DNA of 6,289 bases. Source: Alphaproteobacteria bacterium. Lineage in GTDB: Bacteria > Pseudomonadota > Alphaproteobacteria > Micropepsales > Micropepsaceae. Where the stretch lies: the NCBI GenBank assembly GCA_017307315.1, contig JAFKFF010000338.1, positions 1 through 6,289 of the forward strand. The letters are read 5' to 3'. The first letter of the stretch is position 1. Every line of letters begins with the position of its first letter. This document shows positions 1-5,272 of this stretch, one piece after another. Below the pieces are notes generated by a model. The model worked only from the letters and a program-made list of their open reading frames with translations, had not been told where the DNA came from and made no database searches. The translations under genes and the position numbers were made by a program.

Positions 1-59
1 GCGATGGTGGCGGCGCAACCCAAAAGCGCCAGGCACAGGAAAATCGCGCAGGCCCGCAT
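1..59 (-). CDS. Partial lipoprotein, N-terminus only
   Basis: An ATG on the minus strand at 59 opens a frame that runs off the left edge. The 19 visible residues are MRACAIFLCLALLGCAATI: a short basic start, a hydrophobic core and a clear lipobox (L-L-G-C, Cys15). This predicts cleavage by signal peptidase II and a lipidated, membrane-anchored product. The start lies 8 bp after the transporter stop codon, so the two are probably co-transcribed. No strong Shine-Dalgarno sequence precedes the ATG; only a weak TGAGA overlaps the previous stop. The mature domain is outside the window, so no function can be assigned. Confidence 0.6.
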   Translation of the reverse strand, partial: MRACAIFLCLALLGCAATI

Positions 60-67
60 GAACGATC

Positions 68-1321
68 TCAGTTGAGAAGCCCGATCATGGACGCGGAAAG
101 CCCGCTCGCCAAGGTGCCCGAGACGATGGCGCGCAGGGCGAGCGGCACGATCTCGGCGCGCCGCTCGGGCATCAGGGCGCTCATGCCCGCGATCAGGATG
201 CCGACGCTGCCGAAATTGGCGAAGCCGCACAGGGCATAGACCATGATCAGGCCGGAGCGGGGATCGAGCGTGCCCGGCGGCAGCGCCGCGTAATTCAGAT
301 AGGCGACCAGCTCGTTCAGGATGGTCTTGGTGCCGAGCAGGCTTCCCGCCACGCCCGCCTCGCGCCAGGGCACGCCGTAGAGCCAGGCCATGGGCGCGAA
401 CAGCCAGCCCAGGGTGCGTTCCAGGGTGATGGGCGCGCCGCCCCAATGCGGCAGCACCGCCAGGATCTGGTCGGCCAGCGAGATCAGCGCCACCATCACG
501 ATCAAAAGCGCCATGACCTGCAGATAGATTTTGAGCCCGTCCTCGGTGCCCTTGGCCACCGCATCCATGCTGGAGCGGTATTCGGGCCTGACGGGCTCTT
601 CCTCGGTCGCCGCATCGCCCGGCACCATGATGCGCGCGATCATCACCGCGGCGGGCAGCGCCATCATCGACGCCACCAGCACATGGCCAAGCGCCCCGGG
701 CAGGACATCCTTCAGAACCGTCGCATACAGCACGAACATGGTGCCCGCGACCGAGGCCAGCCCGACGCTGAACAGGATAAAGAGCTCGGTGCGGGTCATT
801 CTGGATAGGCAGGGCCGGATCAAAAGCGGCGCCTCGATCATGCCCAGAAAGACCGTGGTGCCGCTGGCGAGCGCCGTCGCCCCGCCCAGGCCGAGCGTGC
901 GCCTCAGTACAAAGGCGATGCCGCCCACGATCACCGGCAGGACGTGCCAATACCACAGCAGCGCCGACAGCGCCGAGATCACGATCACCAGCGGCAGCAC
1001 GCCGAAGGCGAAGCTGGTCAGGGCGTTCGGATTGGTGACGGCGAAGGGGGCGGTGCCGCCGCCGACATAGCCGAAGACGAAGCTCGCCCCCGCCGTGGTC
1101 GCCGTGCCCAGCACCGTGACCACATTGTTGAGCCCCAGCAGCAGCGTGCGGGCGGGCGGGAATTTCAGCAGCAACAGCGCCACGCCCGCCTGCAACAGCA
1201 GCGCGGTGATCACGATGCGCCAGCGGAACTGGCGCCGGTCTTCGGAGAAGAGCCAGGCCAGCGCGATGATGGCCAAGATGCCCAGCACCGATTGCAGATG
1301 CACCAGAAGATTCTCGGACAT
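68..1321 (-). CDS. nupC: CNT/NupC-family nucleoside transporter
   Basis: This is an inner-membrane concentrative nucleoside transporter, 417 residues, of usual bacterial CNT length. It should import nucleosides by cation symport. Many hydrophobic segments are visible, with a hydrophilic loop near residues 234-256. The family signature is G-T-K-T-I-L-N-E-L-V-A-Y at 330-341, with Leu in place of the usual Phe after N-E. The C-terminal G-F-A-N-F-G-S stretch (366-372) is also typical. From memory of the Vibrio cholerae CNT structure, ribose contacts E332, N368 and S371 correspond to E337, N369 and S372, all kept. The nucleobase-contact motif G-Q-T-E-A-P is G-M-I-E-A-P here (160-165), and the sodium-site Asn149 appears as Thr156. 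Substrate choice or coupling ion may therefore differ. The ATG start has a good ribosome binding site. The partial lipoprotein gene follows at once. Confidence 0.93.
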   Translation of the reverse strand: MSENLLVHLQSVLGILAIIALAWLFSEDRRQFRWRIVITALLLQAGVALLLLKFPPARTLLLGLNNVVTVLGTATTAGASFVFGYVGGGTAPFAVTNPNALTSFAFGVLPLVIVISALSALLWYWHVLPVIVGGIAFVLRRTLGLGGATALASGTTVFLGMIEAPLLIRPCLSRMTRTELFILFSVGLASVAGTMFVLYATVLKDVLPGALGHVLVASMMALPAAVMIARIMVPGDAATEEEPVRPEYRSSMDAVAKGTEDGLKIYLQVMALLIVMVALISLADQILAVLPHWGGAPITLERTLGWLFAPMAWLYGVPWREAGVAGSLLGTKTILNELVAYLNYAALPPGTLDPRSGLIMVYALCGFANFGSVGILIAGMSALMPERRAEIVPLALRAIVSGTLASGLSASMIGLLN

Positions 1322-1324
1322 GGG

Positions 1325-1332
1325 CCCCCTTT
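1325..1332 (-). promoter_or_regulatory. Ribosome binding site of the transporter gene
   Basis: On the minus strand AAAGGGGG is followed by CCC and the ATG at 1321. This is the clearest Shine-Dalgarno-like run near the start and supports the chosen start codon. Confidence 0.6.
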
Positions 1333-1338
1333 AAGCCT

Positions 1339-1421
1339 CGTCATCACCCGGCTCGTCCGGGTGATCCACGCCATATGCACCACCATCATCATGGATGGCC
1401 CGCATGAACCGGGCCACGACG
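1339..1421. repeat. Paired-hairpin (BIME-like) repeat, copy A
   Basis: Two 31-nt arms (1339-1369 and 1391-1421) form an imperfect inverted repeat around a 21-nt spacer. Each arm is itself a hairpin. The left one has a perfect 9-bp stem (1343-1351 with 1357-1365) and a 5-nt CTCGT loop. The right one has the same geometry (1395-1403, loop ATGAA, 1409-1417), with mismatches at the outermost and innermost pairs. CGTC and GACG close the outer ends. The same architecture recurs at 5837-5924. It lies between the ribosome binding site of the transporter gene and any upstream promoter, so it would sit in that gene's 5' untranslated region. Confidence 0.75.
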
Positions 1422-1438
1422 GAATTGAGTCTGAAAGC

Positions 1439-1466
1439 ACGCTACCCGATTTGCGCGCGACGGCAA
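1439..1466 (-). promoter_or_regulatory. Weak candidate promoter for the transporter gene
   Basis: On the minus strand TTGCCG (1466-1461) and TAGCGT (1444-1439) are 16 bp apart, a loose sigma-70-like match. If used, the transcript would carry the whole of repeat copy A in its leader. Matches this weak arise by chance; this is inference only. Confidence 0.2.
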
Positions 1467-1478
1467 GCGGGCGCGCTC

Positions 1479-1605
1479 CGTCATCCCCGGCGAGGCGCGA
1501 TGAGCGCGGTCCTCATGCTTCGACAGGCTCAGCATGAGGACTTGATGGGCACCTCACCCTGAGCTTCCTCATCCCGAGCCCGTCGAGGGACGAAGGGTGG
1601 GTGGC
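1479..1605. repeat. Cluster of dispersed-type intergenic repeats
   Basis: Three pieces are visible. GTCATCCCCGGCGAG (1480-1494) resembles the GTCATTCCCGGC ends of the element at 3903-4033 but has no partner here. A perfect 10-bp stem TCCTCATGCT/AGCATGAGGA (1510-1519 with 1531-1540) encloses an 11-nt loop TCGACAGGCTC. CACCCT (1555-1560) pairs with AGGGTG (1594-1599) around a longer middle containing CCTGAGC and GTCGAGG. The CCTGAGC/TCGA/AAGGG vocabulary is familiar from dispersed alphaproteobacterial repeats (from memory, not searched). The cluster fills the space upstream of the acyltransferase gene. Confidence 0.6.
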
Positions 1606-1616
1606 CAGTCCCGGCA

Positions 1617-1638
1617 TGCCGCGTTACAACGCATGGCA
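1617..1638 (+). promoter_or_regulatory. Hairpin abutting the acyltransferase start codon
   Basis: TGCC-GCGT, loop TACA, then ACGC-AT-GGCA forms an 8-bp stem with a 2-nt bulge. It ends at 1638, one base before the ATG at 1639, and contains the alternative ATG at 1633. In RNA it could hide the 1633 start and influence initiation. It could also simply be a palindromic binding site or chance. Confidence 0.3.
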
Positions 1639-2814
1639 ATGACGTCGTCCCTTCAAAAGCCCCTCGAAATCCGCGCCCTGGCCGGCGCCCGCGCCTTCCC
1701 GCCCCTGATCCTGGTGATGTTCCATTTCAGCGAGGGCCATGGCTATCGCCATTTCTGGCCGCTCGATTATCTGGCGGCACGCGGCTATCTGTGGGTGGAG
1801 TTCTTCTTCTGCCTGTCGGGCTTCATCCTCACCCATGTCTATGGCCCGCGCCTCGGCGCGCTGTGGACGGGGACCGGCTATCGCGGCTTTCTCAAGGCGC
1901 GGCTGACGCGGCTTTATCCCTTGCATCTTTTCATGATCGCCGTGGTGGCGGCGATGATCCTCATCACCCGCGGCTTCGCGGCGGCGGGCGATTACCATTC
2001 CATCTTCGATCTCAAATATCATCAGGATGTCAGCCTGAAAGGCCTTCTTCTCAGCCTGGCGATGATGCAGGGCTGGGGTTTCATGGACCGCCTCACCTGG
2101 AACGGCGTCGCCTGGTTCGTCGGGGTGGAATGGGCGATGTGCCTCATCTTTCCCTTGTTGCTCATGCTGGCCAAAGGCGGGGTGGCGCGCGGCTTCGCCC
2201 TGATCGCGGCGGGCCTGGCGCTGCTCCTCACCCTCGATCTGTTGTCGCCCAACGGCCTCGACATCACATACGATTTCGGCCTGTTGCGGGGGCTGGCCGA
2301 TTTCAGCGTCGGCGTCGGCATGGCGGTGCTCTATCGCGCCTGGAAGCCGCGCGACACTTTGCCGACATTCGCCCATTCCCTGATCCAGCTCGCGGTCGCG
2401 GGCGCGCTTGTCTATGCCATCTACAACACCGGCTGGACCCATACGCGGCGCGACATCTATACCGCCGTGCCGATGCTGGCGCTGGTGCTGGCGCTCGCCT
2501 TCGACCGCGGCATCCTCGCGGACGCACTCAAGACCCGGCTGCCGCAGCGGCTGGGCGAATGGTCTTATGCCATCTATATCGGCCAGACCTTCGGCCTGCT
2601 CATCATCCGCGTCTTCGCGCAGCGGCTTTATCCGCCCGACGCGACGCCGGTTCTGGGCACCAGCTTCGGCGCGCTGATCTGGTGGCTGGAGCCGCTGTGC
2701 CTGGTGATCTTCTGCACCGTCTGGGGCGCATTTCTGGCGACCTATGTCGAGCATCCGGCGGCGCGCTGGCTGAAGCGGCGCCTTGACCCCCAGCGCATCC
2801 CGGCGGCATCGTAA
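1639..2814 (+). CDS. Acyltransferase-3 (OafA/YrhL-type) membrane protein
   Basis: A multi-spanning inner-membrane acyltransferase of 391 residues from this start. The family moves acyl groups (often acetyl) onto sugars of surface polysaccharides, glycolipids or small molecules; the acceptor here is unknown. Residue numbers count from the chosen ATG. The N-terminal helix carries the expected Arg (R12) and the conserved His (H29 in V-M-F-H-F). G-Y-L-W-V-E-F-F-F-C-L-S-G-F (49-62) is the family's characteristic segment. R-L-T-R-L-Y-P-L-H (88-96), W159...E164 (A-W-F-V-G-V-E-W) and a C-terminal E-H-P-A-A-R-W (371-377) also fit. About ten hydrophobic segments are seen. The start is uncertain: ATG 1633 and GTG 1597 are in frame, but 1597 lies inside repeat sequence, and no start has a clear Shine-Dalgarno sequence. 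The SDR gene follows 26 bp downstream on the same strand. Confidence 0.9.
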   Translation: MTSSLQKPLEIRALAGARAFPPLILVMFHFSEGHGYRHFWPLDYLAARGYLWVEFFFCLSGFILTHVYGPRLGALWTGTGYRGFLKARLTRLYPLHLFMIAVVAAMILITRGFAAAGDYHSIFDLKYHQDVSLKGLLLSLAMMQGWGFMDRLTWNGVAWFVGVEWAMCLIFPLLLMLAKGGVARGFALIAAGLALLLTLDLLSPNGLDITYDFGLLRGLADFSVGVGMAVLYRAWKPRDTLPTFAHSLIQLAVAGALVYAIYNTGWTHTRRDIYTAVPMLALVLALAFDRGILADALKTRLPQRLGEWSYAIYIGQTFGLLIIRVFAQRLYPPDATPVLGTSFGALIWWLEPLCLVIFCTVWGAFLATYVEHPAARWLKRRLDPQRIPAAS

Positions 2815-2828
2815 GCGCTCCATTCCCC

Positions 2829-2832
2829 GGAG
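2829..2832 (+). promoter_or_regulatory. Ribosome binding site of the SDR gene
   Basis: GGAG lies 8 nt before the ATG at 2841, in the 26-bp gap after the acyltransferase stop. It decides the SDR start and allows translation from a shared transcript. Confidence 0.65.
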
Positions 2833-2840
2833 TTTCCGCC

Positions 2841-3761
2841 ATGCCGCACATCCCGATTTCCTTCAAGGACAAGGTCGCCATCATCACCGGCGCGGGCGGC
2901 GGGCTGGGCCGGGCGCATGCGCTGGAATTCGCGCGGCGCGGCGCCAAGGTGGTGGTCAACGATCTGGGCGGCGCGCTGGACGGCTCGGGCGGCAATTCCG
3001 CCGCCGCCGAAGCGGTGGTGAAAGAGATCAAGGATGCCGGCGGCGAGGCCATCGCCAACGGCGCCTCGGTCACCGACGACAAGGGCGTCGAGCATCTGGT
3101 CAAGCAGGCGATGGACGCCTGGGGCCGCATCGACATCCTGATCGCCAATGCCGGCATCCTGCGCGACAAGAGCTTCGCCAAGATGGAGATGCGCGATTTC
3201 GAGGCGGTGATGAACGTCCACCTGATGGGCACGGTGAAGCCCGCCCACGCGATCTGGCCGATCATGAAGGCGCAGAAATACGGGCGTATCGTGGTGACGA
3301 CCTCGTCCACCGGCCTTTACGGCAATTTCGGCCAGACCAATTACGGCGCCGCCAAGATGTCGCTGGTGGGCTTCATGAATTCGCTGAAGCTGGAAGGCGA
3401 GAAGGACAATATCAAGGTCAACGCGGTCTGCCCCGTCGCCGCCACCCGCATGACGGAAAATCTGATGCCGCCGCCGATCCTGGAAATGCTCAAGCCCGAA
3501 TATGTCACCCCGGCGGTGGCGTTCCTCGCCTCCGACGAGGCGCCCACCGGCACCATCCTGACCGCGGCGGCGGGCGTCTTCGCGGCGGCGCAGCTGGTGG
3601 AGACGGACGGCGTCAATCTCGGCCACAAGGCCAGCGCCGACGATGTGGCGGACAATTTCAAAAAGATCGCCGATTTCTCGACCGCCAAGCACTACACGCA
3701 GGGCGGCGAGCAGAACGGCAAGTTCTTTGCGCGGATACAGGACACGCCGTTGGTTGGTTGA
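2841..3761 (+). CDS. SDR dehydrogenase, MFE-2 hydroxyacyl-CoA type
   Basis: A soluble NAD(P)-dependent short-chain dehydrogenase of 306 residues. The cofactor-binding T-G-A-G-G-G-L-G is at 16-23. D41 at the end of the second strand (V-V-V-N-D) favours NAD over NADP. N-A-G is at 103-105. The catalytic tetrad reads as N125, S155, Y168 and K172 (Y-G-A-A-K), with the usual 13-residue Ser-Tyr step. It is longer than a classical 250-residue SDR. It has the V-V-N-D-L-G-G and Y-G-N-F-G-Q-T-N-Y features of the (3R)-hydroxyacyl-CoA dehydrogenase unit of peroxisomal multifunctional enzyme 2 (HSD17B4), including a C-terminal extension, but no hydratase or SCP2 domain follows. A role in oxidising a 3-hydroxyacyl-CoA in beta-oxidation or steroid side-chain breakdown is inferred; the substrate is not shown. 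It may share a transcript with the acyltransferase gene. Confidence 0.92.
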   Translation: MPHIPISFKDKVAIITGAGGGLGRAHALEFARRGAKVVVNDLGGALDGSGGNSAAAEAVVKEIKDAGGEAIANGASVTDDKGVEHLVKQAMDAWGRIDILIANAGILRDKSFAKMEMRDFEAVMNVHLMGTVKPAHAIWPIMKAQKYGRIVVTTSSTGLYGNFGQTNYGAAKMSLVGFMNSLKLEGEKDNIKVNAVCPVAATRMTENLMPPPILEMLKPEYVTPAVAFLASDEAPTGTILTAAAGVFAAAQLVETDGVNLGHKASADDVADNFKKIADFSTAKHYTQGGEQNGKFFARIQDTPLVG

Positions 3762-3770
3762 ACCCCCTCC

Positions 3771-3797
3771 GTCTCTTTCGCGCAAGCGCTCAGAGAC
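3771..3797 (+). terminator. Hairpin just after the SDR stop
   Basis: GTCTCT (3771-3776) pairs with AGAGAC (3792-3797), and inside them GCGC-AA-GCGC (3780-3789) can pair. It starts 10 bp after the stop codon, a likely place for a terminator or a 3'-end protecting structure. It lacks the T-run of a standard intrinsic terminator. Confidence 0.35.
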
Positions 3798-3798
3798 A

Positions 3799-3835
3799 CC
3801 TCCCCCTCCAGCGCGCTTCGCGCGCGAGGGGGAGG
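3799..3835 (+). terminator. Strong GC hairpin downstream of SDR
   Basis: CCTCCCCCTC (3799-3808) pairs perfectly with GAGGGGGAGG (3826-3835). GCGCG/CGCGC (3811-3815 with 3819-3823) can pair inside. This is a 10-bp, nearly pure GC stem one base after the previous hairpin. No T-run follows, so it may be a repeat of the CTCCCCCTC type rather than a dedicated terminator. Confidence 0.4.
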
Positions 3836-3860
3836 CGGGCCTGTGCCAAGGCGCACCGCC

Positions 3861-3915
3861 CTTTGTCATTCCCGGCGGGCACGAGCGGCCGTCACTCTTC
3901 TTTGTCATTCCCGGC
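3861..3915. repeat. Direct repeat of a 16-nt repeat end
   Basis: CTTTGTCATTCCCGGC occurs identically at 3861-3876 and 3900-3915. The second copy is the left end of the large inverted repeat that follows. The first looks like a stray end or the remnant of another element. Confidence 0.7.
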
Positions 3916-4033
3916 CGAGTGATGGCGCGGAGCGCCGTCGCGAGGGGCAGGGAATCCAGGTGCCTGCAACGAACGCCTGGATTCCCTTCCCTCGCATCGC
4001 CTGCAAAGCAGCCGATGCTCGCCGGGAATGACA
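3903..4033. repeat. 131-bp nested inverted repeat (MITE-like)
   Basis: Two 58-nt arms (3903-3960 and 3976-4033) are imperfectly complementary around a 15-nt spacer. The ends TGTCATTCCCGGC/GCCGGGAATGACA match perfectly, as do the inner GGGAATCCAGG/CCTGGATTCCC (3950-3960 with 3976-3986) and GCGAGGG/CCCTCGC. The middles of the two arms do not match each other. Instead each makes its own hairpin: 3921-3939 (8 bp, loop GGA, one G-T pair) and 3994-4018 (10 bp, one C/C mismatch, loop AAA). The unit can fold as a cross shape. No coding potential is seen and no target-site duplication is clear. Confidence 0.75.
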
Positions 4034-4081
4034 GCGGAGGTGGACGCCTGCCGCTCGCTCAAGCTCGCGGCGCTCGTCGCT

Positions 4082-4126
4082 CGAAATGGTCCGTCGCTAG
4101 CGCCAGCGTGGTGCGACACCATTTCG
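4082..4126. repeat. Long hairpin in the convergent gap
   Basis: CGAAATGGT (4082-4090) pairs perfectly with ACCATTTCG (4118-4126). GTCGC/GCGAC (4093-4097 with 4113-4117) continues the stem after a 2-nt bulge. It could slow or end transcription from either side; it has no T-run. Confidence 0.5.
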
Positions 4127-4143
4127 TTCGCCTGATGGCGAAC
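4126..4143 (-). terminator. Hairpin after the barrel-protein stop
   Basis: GTTCGCC (4126-4132) and GGCGAAC (4137-4143) form a perfect 7-bp stem with a 4-nt loop. It begins 8 bp past the minus-strand stop at 4152. The position suits a terminator, but there is no T-run on the minus strand, so function is uncertain. Confidence 0.35.
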
Positions 4144-4151
4144 CGCTCCTC

Positions 4152-5102
4152 TCAGTAGAAGAACATGTTCACCGCTACCTGCGGCGTGATCGCGGCGGAG
4201 GCATTGTGGCCGGCGGGCGCGTATTCCACGCCGGCGATGACGCCGATCCAGTTGGTGAAATTATATTCGAGCGCCGGCGCCACCACGAAGCGGCTGCCGG
4301 AATGCGGCACCGGCGCGCCGGCCCCGCGCACATGGGCGGCGCGGGAAACTTCCTGCGCGATGTCCAGCGCCAGCACCCAGTGGCGGTCGAGGGCGAACTC
4401 GTCGGCGATGCCGACCTGAACGCTGGTGGCGGGCAGCGCGGTGCCGGAAAAGCCCGCCGCCGTTCCATAGGACGAGATGCCATGCACCGCCACCGATCCC
4501 AGCGGCGCGGAAACATTCACCCAGATCCGCGCCCGGTTGGGATGATGCCAGACGGTGAAGAAATTCTGCATCTGGGCCTGGAAATTGCCCATCCAGGCGC
4601 CGGCACCGAAGCCGTCGGCGCTGCTGGAAAGCCGCTGATAGCGCCCGATGGGCACGCTCACGCCCAGCCCGGTGGTGAGCGAGGGATTCCAGAAGCCGAT
4701 CTCGCCCCGCCCGAACCAACGATATTTCAGCCGGACCGGCAGATCGCTGACGCCGATGGCGTGATCCCCGCTCAGCGCCTGGGCGAAGCCGGGCAGAAGC
4801 TGCAGCGCCAGATCGTCCGTGATGCCATATTGCAGCGAGGAATAGCTGCGGAACTGATCGCCGCCCGCGGGCGAGGCGTGCCGGACGCCATCGGGGCCGA
4901 AACTCCCCGCCCCGCGCCGGTAGAGAAAATAGGGCTCCACCGCGAACACGCCCTTGGCGAAGGTGGCGGGCGACGGCGCCAGCAGCGAGCCGGTGAGGCC
5001 CTGATCCTTGATCGCCGCCGCGTCGGCCGCGGCTTCCTCGGCCGATGCCGGCGATGCCGCCATCAGCAGCAGACCGGCGCCCAAGATGCGCAGCACACAC
5101 AT
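4152..5102 (-). CDS. Outer-membrane beta-barrel (MetA_deg-like transporter)
   Basis: A 316-residue exported protein. Residues 1-21 are a signal peptide ending S-P-A-S-A, with cleavage expected before E22. The mature part has alternating polar and hydrophobic strands with many aromatic residues and ends N-M-F-F-Y, the terminal-aromatic signature used for outer-membrane barrel insertion. Stretches such as Y-G-I-T-D-D-L-A-L (92-100), F-W-N-P-S-L-T-T-G-L-G (137-147) and P-A-L-E-Y-N-F-T-N-W-I-G-V-I-A-G (276-291) resemble the family named after MetA of phenol degradation (Phenol_MetA_deg), whose members are mostly uncharacterised channels. No substrate can be inferred and no phenol-degradation gene is nearby. 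The ATG is preceded by AAAGGGTGG on the minus strand. The gene is divergent from the GNAT gene and convergent with the SDR gene. Confidence 0.82.
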   Translation of the reverse strand: MCVLRILGAGLLLMAASPASAEEAAADAAAIKDQGLTGSLLAPSPATFAKGVFAVEPYFLYRRGAGSFGPDGVRHASPAGGDQFRSYSSLQYGITDDLALQLLPGFAQALSGDHAIGVSDLPVRLKYRWFGRGEIGFWNPSLTTGLGVSVPIGRYQRLSSSADGFGAGAWMGNFQAQMQNFFTVWHHPNRARIWVNVSAPLGSVAVHGISSYGTAAGFSGTALPATSVQVGIADEFALDRHWVLALDIAQEVSRAAHVRGAGAPVPHSGSRFVVAPALEYNFTNWIGVIAGVEYAPAGHNASAAITPQVAVNMFFY

Positions 5103-5272
5103 GTCCCACCCTTTCGTCCCTCTCTAGCGTGGAAGGAACCGCGCCGCGCGCGGCAAATCCGCATTCCGGCTCTGCGCGCGGCGGCTGATGGCGGCCATGC
5201 CACCCCTGCAAGCGTGTGGGGAAAAAATATTCCGTCTTGCCTGCCCGCGCCGCTTGCGTCACGCTTTGACTC
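5103..5272. promoter_or_regulatory. Divergent promoter region, barrel protein and GNAT
   Basis: This 170-bp gap must hold the promoters of both flanking genes. It contains the minus-strand ribosome binding site (5106-5114), a perfect 12-bp palindrome GCCGCGCGCGGC (5143-5154) and the only AT-rich patch nearby (GAAAAAATATTCC, 5221-5233). I could not assign -35/-10 boxes with confidence. The GNAT start has no clear Shine-Dalgarno sequence. Confidence 0.4.

Larger units (their letters stand above)
1322..1638. other. Divergent intergenic region, repeat-filled
   Basis: This 317-bp gap separates two divergently read genes and should hold both promoters. Apart from the transporter ribosome binding site and one weak minus-strand promoter match, almost all of it is hairpin repeat. 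I see no convincing plus-strand promoter for the acyltransferase gene, and no small gene. Confidence 0.6.
3762..4151. other. Convergent intergenic region, hairpin-rich
   Basis: The SDR gene and the outer-membrane protein gene end facing each other across 390 bp. The space contains five separate inverted repeats listed individually, plus a GCTCGC-rich stretch (4052-4081). Short open frames cross it, but they run through the repeats and have no ribosome binding site or recognisable product. I see no gene here. Confidence 0.7.

Noticed and set aside
1624..2823. Open frame of 399 codons on the minus strand opposite the acyltransferase gene
   Set aside because: Its composition (Arg, Gln, Ala, Glu and His rich, no motif) is that of an antisense shadow of a GC-rich gene; the plus frame has clear family motifs.
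3799..3835. Canonical intrinsic terminator
   Set aside because: The stem is strong but no T-run follows on either strand, so it is listed only as terminator-like.
3861..3915. Possible start of a CRISPR array (two identical 16-nt repeats 39 bp apart)
   Set aside because: There are only two copies, the unit is shorter than CRISPR repeats, and the second copy is the end of a large inverted repeat; no cas genes.
2742..3922. Long open frames on both strands over the SDR gene (minus 2742-3908, plus 2783-3922)
   Set aside because: Both are low-complexity Arg/Gly/His-rich shadows of the SDR frame and run into intergenic repeats at 3771-3915; neither has a recognisable domain.
3643..4158. Short open frames crossing the convergent gap (plus 3643-4158, plus 3843-4031, minus 3892-4122)
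   Set aside because: They pass through inverted repeats, overlap the SDR end or have no ribosome binding site, and show no conserved motif.
5143..5154. GCCGCGCGCGGC palindrome as a repressor operator
   Set aside because: A perfect CG-only palindrome is easily expected by chance at this GC content, and no regulator gene is nearby.
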